Source: Acanthosepion lycidas (lineage: Eukaryota > Mollusca > Cephalopoda > Sepiida > Sepiidae). Taken from it: a stretch of 64,000 bases of DNA. Shown here piece after piece: positions 13,101 through 23,200 of the stretch. Within the stretch, counting starts at the first letter, position 1; every line of letters begins with the position of its first letter. The notes under the pieces are model-generated. The model saw nothing but the letters and a program-made list of their open reading frames with translations. It searched no databases and was not told where the DNA came from. The stretch lies in assembly GCA_963932145.1 (NCBI GenBank), contig OZ010599.1, positions 43,177,232 through 43,241,231 on the forward strand. Direction: 5' to 3'. The position numbers and the translations under genes are program-made.

Positions 13101-13809
13101 AATTCAGAAACCCAGAATAATTAGAATCGCATCTCCTTAATTTGATGTAATATATAAACAAATGCATCAAAGGGTAAGAAGCTATACAGCTATATTATAT
13201 TTCTACGATAAGTAAAGCAATTGTTTATTTAGGGAATTCAATTTTATTTACCTTGCTAGTATGAAGTTTTTCTATTTTTTTTTTTTCGTTATTTTGTGAA
13301 ATTTTCTCTTTGCATTTGTTTTTCTTTGCTTTAACTTAAGAGACATTAATCATTTGTGACAGATAGCTATATTACATGATAAATTAACTAATATTCATTT
13401 TAAATCGGATAATAAATGCGTCCATAAGTTGAAAATTAATATAATTTCAAGGTTAAAAATGAAGAAATTATTTAAAATTTAAGTTCAAAAAGACTAAAAA
13501 GAGTAAAAAAAAAAAAAAATGAAAGTTGCTAAATCATTTTAAAATAATGTAATTTACTCTTAGAATTCATACTCACAGTGTTCTTTATCTTTTCTTCAAA
13601 CTGAAATATTTTCTATTGCATTTTAAAATTTAAAATAAATTCAATCAAACTGTTATGTTAATTGTTGATAAAACTTAGAGAAACAAAGTAGTAGTGTACG
13701 TGTGATTTCTTGGTTTAACTCGCATCTTTTTCAGTTTCTGGAGAAGTGCTTTTCAATTAAAAGAAAGTACATGGAAATATTTTATTTTTAATACAGCTTA
13801 AAAAATAAT

Positions 13810-13975
13810 GACAAGGTCCGTGCCTCTTCTTTGGGTACGCCATTTAATTTATTGTCTTGTGTCAAAGCTGAAGCATTTTTAAATGCCAACTACTGCAACT
13901 ACGACACTCCTTTCTTTTATTTTAAACTGTCGCGAGTCGTGACAAAGTCGAAAAAATAATGTCACTTTTTAAAGG
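13810..13975 (+). promoter_or_regulatory. Candidate upstream region or first exon (CG-rich patch)
   Basis: This patch has an unusual CG density (CTGTCGCGAGTCGTGACAAA) for this AT-rich DNA. It contains an ATG at 13960 followed by four sense codons and a GTATTT donor-like site. It lies 6 kb upstream of the first recognised AP4M1 exon, but the encoded MSLFK does not resemble the expected mu4 start, so any link to AP4M1 is a guess. Confidence 0.2.
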
Positions 13976-14009
13976 TATTTCTTTTTGAAAAGTCCGTTTG
14001 TTTTTAGCA

Positions 14010-14300
14010 GAATATCAACTCCTATGGGTTATTTAATTTTCTTGGGAACATTAGTAATTTATTTCACACACACACACAAAATGTATTGCTGGTAATTTTT
14101 TTATCTATGAAAATATATTGTTGGCATTTTTTAATATAAAAATGTATTTTTATACTTTCATCTAGTATGAGAGTTAACTATATTTGCCCATAACTGGAAC
14201 CCTAAACGGTGCTACTACCTTGTGTCAGGGTAGACCTGGGAACAACAGCAATTAAGAGGTGTTTAACACGCTTCTCAAAACCTCCCAATCAAATTAAAAA
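14010..14300 (-). repeat. Dispersed repeat family D, copy 2
   Basis: It begins ATATCAACTCCTATGGGTTA and continues through the tandem TATTGTTGGCATTTTT units and GTTAACTATATTTGCCCATA to CTCAAAACCTCCCAATC. It is the reverse complement of the 6040-6505 copy. A further region to 14760 repeats AATGGGTTATTTAATG once more. Confidence 0.55.
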
Positions 14301-14849
14301 ATTTGTTTATTTACTAAGCCTACCTTAACTTTGGCAAAAGGCCACAAATATCGAACACACAATGAGGGTCAAACTACTCGGTATTAATGGCTAACCATTG
14401 CCCCATAATGAGTTGCCCTCAAACGCAGCATCATGTTGGTACATAGTCACAAGTATGGAATACTCATTAATGAGGATTTAACTTATTAATAGGTAGTTAC
14501 TGTTACCCATTACCCAACCCATTTTTTTTTTTACTCTCAGGAAATGTTAACTTCTAACTCAAATGTTCACTTGGTGAGGTTAGATTAGGACTTGCATTGG
14601 GTGAGCATTTCATTAAAACAAAATCAACCCTTAATGGGTTATTTAATGTTGAATTTTGCATGGCATGCCCAGTGGGGATCAAACTCACTACTCAGAAGTA
14701 AAAGTCAATCTTAACTATTACCCCCATACCTATTCATACCTATTCTGTTAGTGCTCAAATCCTAAACATGTCATGACATTGCATCTAAATGCACCATATC
14801 AGCATGAAAAGAATGTTAGTGAAGTGGCTGCAGGACAAAAGTTTAAGAC

Positions 14850-15443
14850 CAGTGTTTCTCAATGTATTTTACTTCAGGGTGCACTTGTAGAATAACTAAC
14901 ACTCTAGGATGTACTTTCAATTTTAATAAGGAAAAATTAGTCCTGAAATTTGAAAACAGGAAAATAATAAAGAAATCTTATCAATTTCTTCTTAAAGTAA
15001 CCTTTATCACTCTGTATGTCACTTCATTTGCTACACAAAAAGTTTATCCTGCCACTAAAGGTGACTCTGATACCTGAACAATAGTGAGTTTGAATTTCAG
15101 AGTTGTGTTGTCATATCCTGCTATGGTAACATCTTAGAGTGAACTTAACAATAAGGATACTGCAAGTGACAGGCTTTGAAAAAAAGAACACAATGGAAAG
15201 GAAAGTAATATTAATAATGCAAAGTGCTAAAGGTTAAGGAATTTAGCATCCAGTTTAAAATATCAAATGACAAAGACTTAAACATGGAAACCATGTGCTT
15301 GGTGCCTGTAGATTTAAAAAAATAATGTTTCTTTTTTTAAACATAAAAATAATTCATGAATTACTCTTCTGTTAACTTGGTGTGCAGCTGGCTAGCTTTC
15401 AGGGCATATTTGTGTGCCTGGATACTCCAGTTGAGAAACGCTG
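14850..15443. mobile_element. Non-autonomous hAT-type element with TIRs and 8-bp TSD
   Basis: The left end CAGTGTTTCTCAA and the right end TTGAGAAACGCTG are inverted repeats of the CAGNG-TTCTCAA hAT type. The flanks TTTAAGAC (14842-14849) and GTTTAGAC (15444-15451) agree at 6 of 8 positions, as expected of an aged 8-bp target duplication. The 594-bp interior has no transposase. Confidence 0.75.
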
Positions 15444-16049
15444 GTTTAGACCTAACATTATCATCATCATCATTGCTTTTAGCTTGCTTGGATTTGTTTG
15501 ACCTTGTGATGCTGTCTTTTCTGATCATCTATGGCAGATATTGCATCTAGCAACATGAATTGGTTGATGTTGAACTGTGTGACAAACAATGCTGGATGTC
15601 TTGGTATTGATAAAATCACAAATCCATAACAAATCTCTCACCAACAAATCTGATTATATTTGCCAATATTATATTTCATAGCAGAAAATTCAATTTTGGA
15701 AGCACAGGATCCTAGAAATGTTAGCATGTTAAATGTTTGATTCACTGTTGATTGTAGATTAAGATTGATTTCTCTATTAAATTAGCACAACCACCATGCT
15801 ACATTTCATAGTGAATTTTAGTCTGATCTGTACTCTCCAACTACTGCCCAGCTTGGTTGGTCCTGCTAGGAGTGATGATCCTGCTAGCATAGTTCTTTAG
15901 GATACTAGGAAATGAATCATTTACCAACACATCAAGGCAAGAATCATTGATGGAAAGACATAACAGTTAAGGTTAACAACATGTAACTCTTTAAAAAAAA
16001 TATTGATTGACTGTAGATATATCAGAATTTATTATTGACTCTTTAGTAC

Positions 16050-16545
16050 ATTATTTACATCATTCAGACTATTGTCCTCATCTTTGTTGCCATATTTATT
16101 ACAATGTTTCGGCCATTGTACGCTCCGGCCTTCTTCAGGTAGTTGGAATGTCGAACTGAACCCTTTATTTCACTCACTGATTTTTCCACTTCCCTTTGTG
16201 TTACAGCTTTCTGGTGTTCTTGAAGCCTTACCTTAAGGGGGCGGCCTGTCTCCTCTTTATATTTCTTTCCACAGCTGCACAGGATAGCATACACACAGTC
16301 TTTAGTCATGTTCTCCTCCATAACATAAGGACAACCTTCAAAAGCTTGACGACACTTCGCAGATATCTCTCCCGAGTAAGACTCCCCATACAGTGAGTGA
16401 AATAAAGGGTTCAGTTTGACATTCTAACTAGCTGAAGAAGGCCGGAGCGTACAACGGCTGAAACGTTGTAATAAATATGGTGACAAAGATGAGGACAATA
16501 GTCCGAATAATGTACATAATACCTCATCTCAGAAATATAGACAGT
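16050..16545 (-). mobile_element. Penelope-like element 3' part with GIY-YIG relic, inverted copy attached
   Basis: The minus-strand frame at 16064-16321 reads CVYAILCSCGKKYKEETGRP, LKVRLQEHQKAV and VRHSNYLKKA, the GIY-YIG endonuclease pattern found at the C-terminus of Penelope-like elements; the second Tyr and Gly of the motif are altered. It is followed by the tail GCCGGAGCGTACAATGGCCG...ATAAATATGG. The same tail occurs in opposite orientation at 16425-16545, so the two ends form a large inverted repeat, typical of Penelope insertions. Confidence 0.7.
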
Positions 16546-16879
16546 GACTCTTTAGTAGTTTTACAAGAAGTGATATTTTATATAAACCTAAAAGAAATCT
16601 GGGATCACTTTAACATCTTTTATGCTTGTTGCCATCATTGAACATCATTCTCACTTCATTTTTGCTAATTAAATTTCCTTGCTAAAACAGTTTAATGAGA
16701 AGAATTGGTTTTTTTTTCAATTTTTTTCAATTTTTTTACCCCAAGCAAAGCAATAAAGCCACTAAGACACAAGGGGTTAGCAAGTGTTACAAAATATGAG
16801 AAAAATACTATTAAGGAGAGAAAAAAAAATAAAAGAACAGGAATTAAGAAGACAGAAGATAGTGACTGACATTTGTGGG

Positions 16880-17250
16880 TTTCAATCACAATAGGAATGT
16901 CTGCAAAACATTTGTCCCTCCCAAATTTATAGGCAGAAGCACACAAATGCTTGCAGGAATTTTTTCCTAGACAATAATATTGTCCAGTTCTTGGTTTCAT
17001 CTGACTCAGTTTCAGTCTGTCTTGTCTTGAAGTCAGAACATTACATCTGAAATTGCTCTTGTGTGTCACCCCCAATTCTTAGTTTGTGAACTTTTTGTCT
17101 TATTATTGTTAATTTGCCTTGCATATATTGTTTGCTTGCTTTATATTATTTTTTGCCCTGTTCTTTTTTGTTATTGCTTATTGCAAATTTTGTCAATTCT
17201 GTTTATTGGACAGTTTTGTTATTTTGCATGTAACCATGGCTACTCACTCC
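16880..17250 (-). mobile_element. Inserted dispersed repeat, copy 2 (partner at 855-1260)
   Basis: It is the reverse complement of the 855-1260 repeat and sits inside the LINE copy at 16728-17965. Its plus-strand side contains a T-rich stretch (17090-17225) whose open frames are low-complexity hydrophobic and not gene-like. Confidence 0.55.
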
Positions 17251-17499
17251 ACACTATTGCATTTGAATTTTTGAAGATCAATGTTGACAGGGAAGCAAGA
17301 AGTCAGAAGAGAGTTCCACAAGCAAGAAGTGTGATGGAAGAAACTATTAGCATTAGTAACATGTGGTTACGTCTAGCCATTTCAACTGTAAAATGATGAG
17401 ATCTTGCTGCCAATCTAATCAGTCAGTTAAGGGCCATATGTGACACACATTTGCGTGAAAATGTCTCATTGGATTCATGACTGACTAGGCAAAAGATTT

Positions 17500-17668
17500 T
17501 CCCACATTTGCCATTTCTTCCTTCAGTTGCCAACCAAGGCTATAGGAACCGTAGCTGGGTAGGGAAGAGATGGATTCATACCTTTTTCAAGGGTATTTGT
17601 GTGCAAGTGAATATAATGAACCTGGCTGGAATTTGAACTTGGCTTTGGCTCACAGATTTCTCAGTCCA
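17500..17668 (-). mobile_element. tRNA-derived SINE, partial
   Basis: In reverse orientation it shows the block GGATTCATACC / AAGGGTATTTGTGTGCA / ATTTGAACTTGG (degenerate B box) shared with the SINEs at 26400 and 50470. The tRNA 5' part with the A box is missing or diverged. Confidence 0.55.
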
Positions 17669-18284
17669 AGAAAGTCTAGATATCATAGAGGAAAGTTCAT
17701 CTGGACAAATACTATGAAAGTATTTATAGAAAAAGCACATGGAAGCTATGTTACAGTGGTGGGAAAGTGACAGAAATTGAGATGCCAGGTCAGGACTAAT
17801 AATATTGTAGATTCATCTCAGATTTTATCAAGAATCTCTAAATATATAGCAGGAGCACCAGACCTGTGGTAGCAATATTCAAAACAAAGAAAAATGGTAG
17901 GCTTATAAATATATAAGATAGATTCTGTCAAGAAAAATTATCTTGCATGATACTGAACCAACTAGCAGCAGACTTAGACAATTGTCAAAGAAGATGTTAT
18001 TAACTCATTTTTCAATGCATTGCTGCCAAATTTGTTTCAGCATAACAAGACAGACTTCTTGGCATTTTTTGTGACCAATTCATTGATTCCTCAAAGTTGT
18101 TATATTTAGCTCTCCACTTTAAAAGGTTGCTTTGTTTTAACCAGCAAATAACTGAAGAATGATGGATTGGAACATGTCATCAGCTTATCTAATACTTGGG
18201 TTAACAGTTTTCCTTTAAACCACTCTAGTAGAGAGGATGAAGTAAAATCTACTATTTGATCCATAGTATTTTTACCTTGGTGAA

Positions 18285-18690
18285 TGTGTGGATAGCATAA
18301 TGGTTAGTAACTCAGAAAGAGAAATTGGTGAACCAAGTGCAAATTCAAGCTGAGTTTGTTATGTTTATATTCACAAATTCTCATAAAGTTTTGTTCTTTC
18401 ATTCCAACCAGAAGACACCAACCTAAGAAACAAACATTAACGACCTTAATACAAAAAAAGCATATTGTTTTTTTTCTTTAATTGTCTTTCATCCCCTAAA
18501 GATGCCAACCCAAGGCATATAGGTAAAAATGGATGTCATTAAGAAGCTTTTCCACTTTGTCTGTTTCACCACTTTAGTTTGGATTCTATATCCTATTAAC
18601 ATTCATTCATGTTCACACAAATACCCTTGGGAAACATATAACTCCATCTCTTCTCTTCCCCACCTATGGGTTAAACAGCAGTTCTCCTAC
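18285..18690 (+). mobile_element. tRNA-derived SINE, interrupted
   Basis: 18285-18385 contains the A-box region TAGCATAATGGTTAGTAAC and the B-box-like GTGCAAATTCAAGC. The expected continuation (CACACAAATACCCTTGGGAA, TCTCTTCTCTTCC, TATGGGTTAAA) appears only at 18610-18690. About 220 bp of other sequence therefore separates the two halves. Confidence 0.5.
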
Positions 18691-19179
18691 TTTGAGGTGG
18701 TGACCAGTCTGGAAGGAAAACTCTGAATTGAAAACCAGCTGTCAAGCTATGCTGCTATAGAAACAACATTGCTACCATGGCTGCAGTACATATGGTGCCC
18801 CTAATGGGTTAGATGATGATTTTTGCTTTGTGTTCTTCAGTTGAATTTCTTCTCACATACTGCTAATAACAACTAAATACATGAGGGAATGCTCTAATTC
18901 ACCTCTTTTTGTAGTATTGAATGATCCCCAATGTCAAAACTTTCATTAACAAAGCCTAAAACCATCTCATGAAAAATAAGTCACAGGCATTGAACATAGT
19001 TTGAATGGCAGTCATGTTGAACACTTAATAAATTTGTTGAATGAAGTAGTTGAGAAATGTAAAATATTTGAAATAAATATTTGTACCCAAATATGAAGCC
19101 AAGAATAAAATGGAAAAAAGTATTAACATTATTTGTATCTCTGACAGAATTTTTTAGATGAGCAATTATTATTATATAC

Positions 19180-19440
19180 CTTCCTATTCAGACCAGCATG
19201 CTCATCTTAGTTGTTATACTCACAATGTTTCAGATACAATGTTTCAGTCATTGTACCTTCTGTTCTTCTTCAGGCGCCTGTCTTTATTATATGCCTTGCT
19301 ATTCAGACCAGTATTCTCATTTTCTCATTTTGGTTGTTATACTCACAATGTTTCAGATACTTGTCACCTCTGGCCTTCTTCGGAATTTTGAACTGAACCT
19401 GCTAATCAATCACATATCAGTTAGTACTCACTCATCCACT
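19180..19440. repeat. Penelope-like tail fragment, tandemly duplicated
   Basis: The block TATTCAGACCAG..CTCAT..TTGTTATACTCACAATGTTTCAGATAC occurs at about 19186-19242 and again at about 19300-19360, followed by the TTCTTC(A/G)G and AACTGAACC motifs seen in the Penelope tails at 16050-16545 and 48540-48630. Confidence 0.5.
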
Positions 19441-19555
19441 TTTATGTAACTTGTTTTTTTTTTTACACTGAACCAGAAGATTTTTTTCAGCACTACCAGA
19501 CCCAGGAAATGAACTCACAACTACCAGGGAAGGTCATATACTTTGATTCCATAGA

Positions 19556-19940
19556 TTGATTGATTTGTTTTTATGAGTTATCAACTTTTTAGTTAAAGTT
19601 AGTTAAAGGCTGAAAATATTTTTAGATTGTAAGAATTTTAGGTGATGATAATGATTTACTGATAGAAGTCCTACTAATTAATCCAGAGCTTGGGTTGGGG
19701 AGAAGAGGTGGATTCATGCCTTTCCCATGCATAAGTGAATATAATGAACTCAACTGGAATTGGAAGTCAGCTCTCAGATTTCCAGTTTCTGCTGTTATCC
19801 ATTACACCACTTGTACATTCAAACTTTTAGCATCTGGTATTTCCAAGTGGTCACCCATTTAGGTACTGGCCATGCTTGACATTGCTTAACTTCGGTGATT
19901 GTACAAGAACTGGTTTTTCAACATGATATGGCCATAAGCC
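19556..19940 (-). mobile_element. 5S rRNA/tRNA chimeric SINE, full length with TSD
   Basis: Read on the minus strand, a 5S rRNA-like segment (19821-19940; GGCTTATGGCCA, ACTTGG..ATACCAG..GCT) is fused to a tRNA-like region (19690-19820; A box GTGGTGTAATGG). A tail follows (19556-19690; AAAATATTTTCAGCCTTTAA, then GTTGATAA). Both flanks carry TGATTCCATAGA (19544-19555 and 19941-19952), a perfect 12-bp target duplication, so the whole 385 bp moved as one unit. Confidence 0.85.
19821..19939 (-). pseudogene. 5S rRNA-like segment of the SINE
   Basis: Its 119 nt match the length and order of animal 5S rRNA: GGCCATA, the CCGGTTCTCG-like ACCAGTTCTTG, a GAAGTTAAGC(A) match, the CCATG-GGTGACC block and the terminal GGTATT/ATGCT. 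Many substitutions make it non-functional as rRNA, but the internal Pol III control region is still recognisable. Confidence 0.75.
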
Positions 19941-20130
19941 TGATTCCATAGAAGAAAACTGACAAGGGACACAAAAAGGTGAATATGATTGGTGAGTATT
20001 AATTGATACAAAGTCTCTGCTAAGCATAGAAAGCAGAATAAGAACAATCTATCCCTGTGGATTGAATAAAGGGTTTTGTTCAAAATTCTTATCTCTGTCT
20101 CTTTTTTCTAATGTTATTAAACTTAACAAG

Positions 20131-20222
20131 CCAAAGACAGATTTGATTTGACTGTAGATGCCAAAGCAATTTTCCTGAACAAACTGAGAAATGTTGGAAG
20201 TGACCATTTGCTGCCTTACTTT
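20131..20222 (+). CDS. AP4M1: AP4M1 exon 2
   Basis: This exon encodes KDRFDLTVDAKAIFLNKL and then RNVGSDHLLPYF. The KD start and the DAKAIFLNKL stretch line up with the KDFRGD and DVAELFYRKL segments of mammalian mu4. The acceptor is taken as the AG at 20129-20130 (CTAAT branch-like site upstream), leaving two bases that complete a split codon. The donor is GTAAGT at 20223, phase 0. An alternative acceptor at 20139-20140 or 20156-20157 would shorten the exon and lose the conserved KD. Confidence 0.82.
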
Positions 20223-23200
20223 GTAAGTACTTTTTTTTTTTTTTATCTTCAGTTCATTTTTTTATCATCCAGTATTTGGGATAGTTTCTCTCTGATGTAA
20301 TGGAATAACCTGTCACCTCCACGAGTGACTACACTATAGGTAGTAATTACCTATAAGTATCTGTAAGTCAACAGACTAGAGAGACTAGCTGGGATCTGTT
20401 GAGTATGACTCAGATTTACGTGAGAACTACCGACCTTCCAATAGTAGCACTCACTACTGAATTGATTTGCGGCGATTATGCACATAACTGTTACCTTATT
20501 TCTTATTGTACTGGTTTTTACAATAAACCTTTACTTATTTTATCCACCGTGTTTGTCAAGTATATATTCCTATTAGCACAGAATATGATACTACTAAGAC
20601 ATTGTATGTCCTAATAGAGTACTTGCTAAAAAATAAAGGAGTTACATATGGAATGACACTTCAGCTGTGGATTAGATTATCTGTTCTCTAAGTCAAGGAT
20701 CAAAGCATAGTATCTCTGCATTCTGTAGAAAAAGTATACACAAAAATATGTATTAATCTGACACATTGTATTTTATATATGTGGATAATTGTGCAATTCA
20801 TCCATATGTAATTTTATAGCTATTTTTTATTTTTATCATTTCATCCCAAGCAAAGCAATAAAGCCACTAAGATTTAAGGGATTACTGAGTGTGAGAGAAT
20901 ATGAGAAAAAAAATTATAGAATAATAAAAGAACAGGAATTAAGAAGATAACGATTGACATTGCATTTAAAGTTTTGAAGATCAAAGCTGACTGGAAAGCA
21001 AGAGATCAAAAGAGAGTTCAACAAGCAACAAGTACAAGAGAAGAAACTGTTAGCATAGAATTATGGTTACATCTAACCATTTTAACTCTAAAAGGATGAG
21101 ACCTTGCCACCAGTTTAGTACTCTGTTTAATGCTATAAAGTTTAGGTACCAAAGAAAAAAATTCATCAGAACAATTATCATGAAAATATTTATAGAAAAA
21201 TTACAGGGAAGCTATGTTACGGCAATGGGAAAATGACTGAAGCCGAGACCAATAATATTGCAGATTCTTTGTATTTTATCTAGAATCTCTAAATACATAA
21301 CAGAAGCATCAGACCTCTACATTACACATTACACTACTAAATAGTTTACTATCCCTGCTGGGGGAACACATTTTTTTTATTATTCAGATGTGCAGACCAA
21401 CAGGTGTAATACACAATGTTTAATCAGAATAGGGAGTCTATTTCAAATACGAAGTATCCATTATAATAACATTTGAAGTAATAAAAATATCTGATTAAAA
21501 ATAAATCCATTCATTTTTTAGAAATTATTAAGACTGTCAAAAATGATTTATAATTTAAGAGATTTTGCAACTCCTTATGGAAGGCTGTAGGTGAAATAGG
21601 GTAAAAAGAAAGGTGTCACCATAATGAGCACCATACTGTGTGGGGGCACGATTGTATATTTCAAGCAGTTTCAAGAACTGTTCTGACCACAACCATATAC
21701 AAACTTCTATTACTTGAATTTGATCAACAAAATAAAATTTATGAGGATAGCAGGAAATCGATACATGGGTATGTAAAATATTATGGTATTCATGTTGTAT
21801 TGGATTTTGATACTGGCCCCTACCTGACTAAACACATATCTAGAAAATATGCAGATATCCGTAATCAAATTCCCATTGTACTTATATTGTGTTTGGAGAT
21901 ACAGAGAATAAAATATTAATAGTTGTAAAATTAGGTAACTCCACGAGATCGCTAAAAAAAGAGTATAGCATGATGAAAAAGATGCCAAACTTGACGAAAA
22001 CAAAATTTTATCGTCTAAATGTTTGTTATTATTAAGAGGAAAGATCAAAGTATTTTTGGGGTATTTTTTTTCATTTTTTAATTGTTCCTAGCACGTCCGA
22101 AATTTTTTTTTAAAAATCTAGTTTTTTTGAGTCAGCAAAATTGACCATTTTTTTCTATTTTAAAAAAAAACTGGAAATCTCACTTTGAAATTCTTTTAAA
22201 TATCAATTATCATTTCTTCAAAACTTATTTTAAGAAAATCAGAAATTATAATGTTTATTTAAAATATTTTGAACCAAACTTAACTTAGCTTTTGTGCCAA
22301 AAAGATGTAATTTGAAAATAAAACAAAGCAGGTCATAAACTTTTGCGTCTCTTGACAGGTGATGAATGACATATTTACGAATTCCATGAGGTTAATTTGT
22401 TCTATGGAAGGAGAAAAGTGAAATAATTTACATTTACGTGAACAAATTATTTACCTCGTTATTTTTAATGAAAACTTTCAGCGGTCTAATTTTTTTTTTT
22501 TTTTGTACTTAGCTTTCACCTTTACGTTTATGATGCTTTATGGAAAATATATTATAAAGAAATTAAAATAAGACTGTTAAGAGTGACATTAAATTTCATA
22601 TTTCCTAAGAAATGTATCTAATTAATTTATAGGTACCTTTCTTATGAAATTTTATCAGAACTGTACATAAAATACTATAATTTTATGTACATTTATTACA
22701 TTTTACTGTTATTTGTATTTGCATTCATTTTATTATTAATTTTGATATTTCATTTATGGAAAAATGTCATAACTGAGATCAATATAAAAATAAGATCATA
22801 TAAATTTCATAAGATGATACTGATACTTGTAGGTACCCTTTTCAGTTGAAATTGAAAAATCAAATTAACTTCTCCACACGTGTTTCGCAAAAGTAAAGGC
22901 CTTAACAGCGGAGAACAATGCTTAAATCAAATAACGCAACTTAATTATATTCGGGTTGGTCTTCCGAACTTTATGATTACAGCCCGGTTATAAGCACAAA
23001 ATTACATTTCTTAATTACTGTGGATCTTCTGATTAGTCAAAATGATACAATTTACAATGCGCTAAAAAAAGATCTATCTCATAAGGACACTTAGGAAAGC
23101 TGATGGGGCTTTTAACTAATTTTATAATATTTTAACAACTTAAATGTAAAATCTATTATAATTTAAGAAATAACAAATAATTGTATTAAAAACATTTTTC

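Larger units (their letters stand above)
16728..17965 (-). mobile_element. CR1/L2-like LINE 3' end broken by two insertions
   Basis: The 3'UTR of the LINE (CCCCAAGCAAAGCAATAAAG, then ACAGAAGATA) runs to about 16878. The LINE resumes at 17258 (TTTTTGAAGATCAATG-like) to about 17410 and again at about 17670 to 17965. The gaps are filled by the 855-1260 family and by a tRNA-derived SINE. Other LINE copies in the window are continuous at both points, which proves later insertion. Confidence 0.7.
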
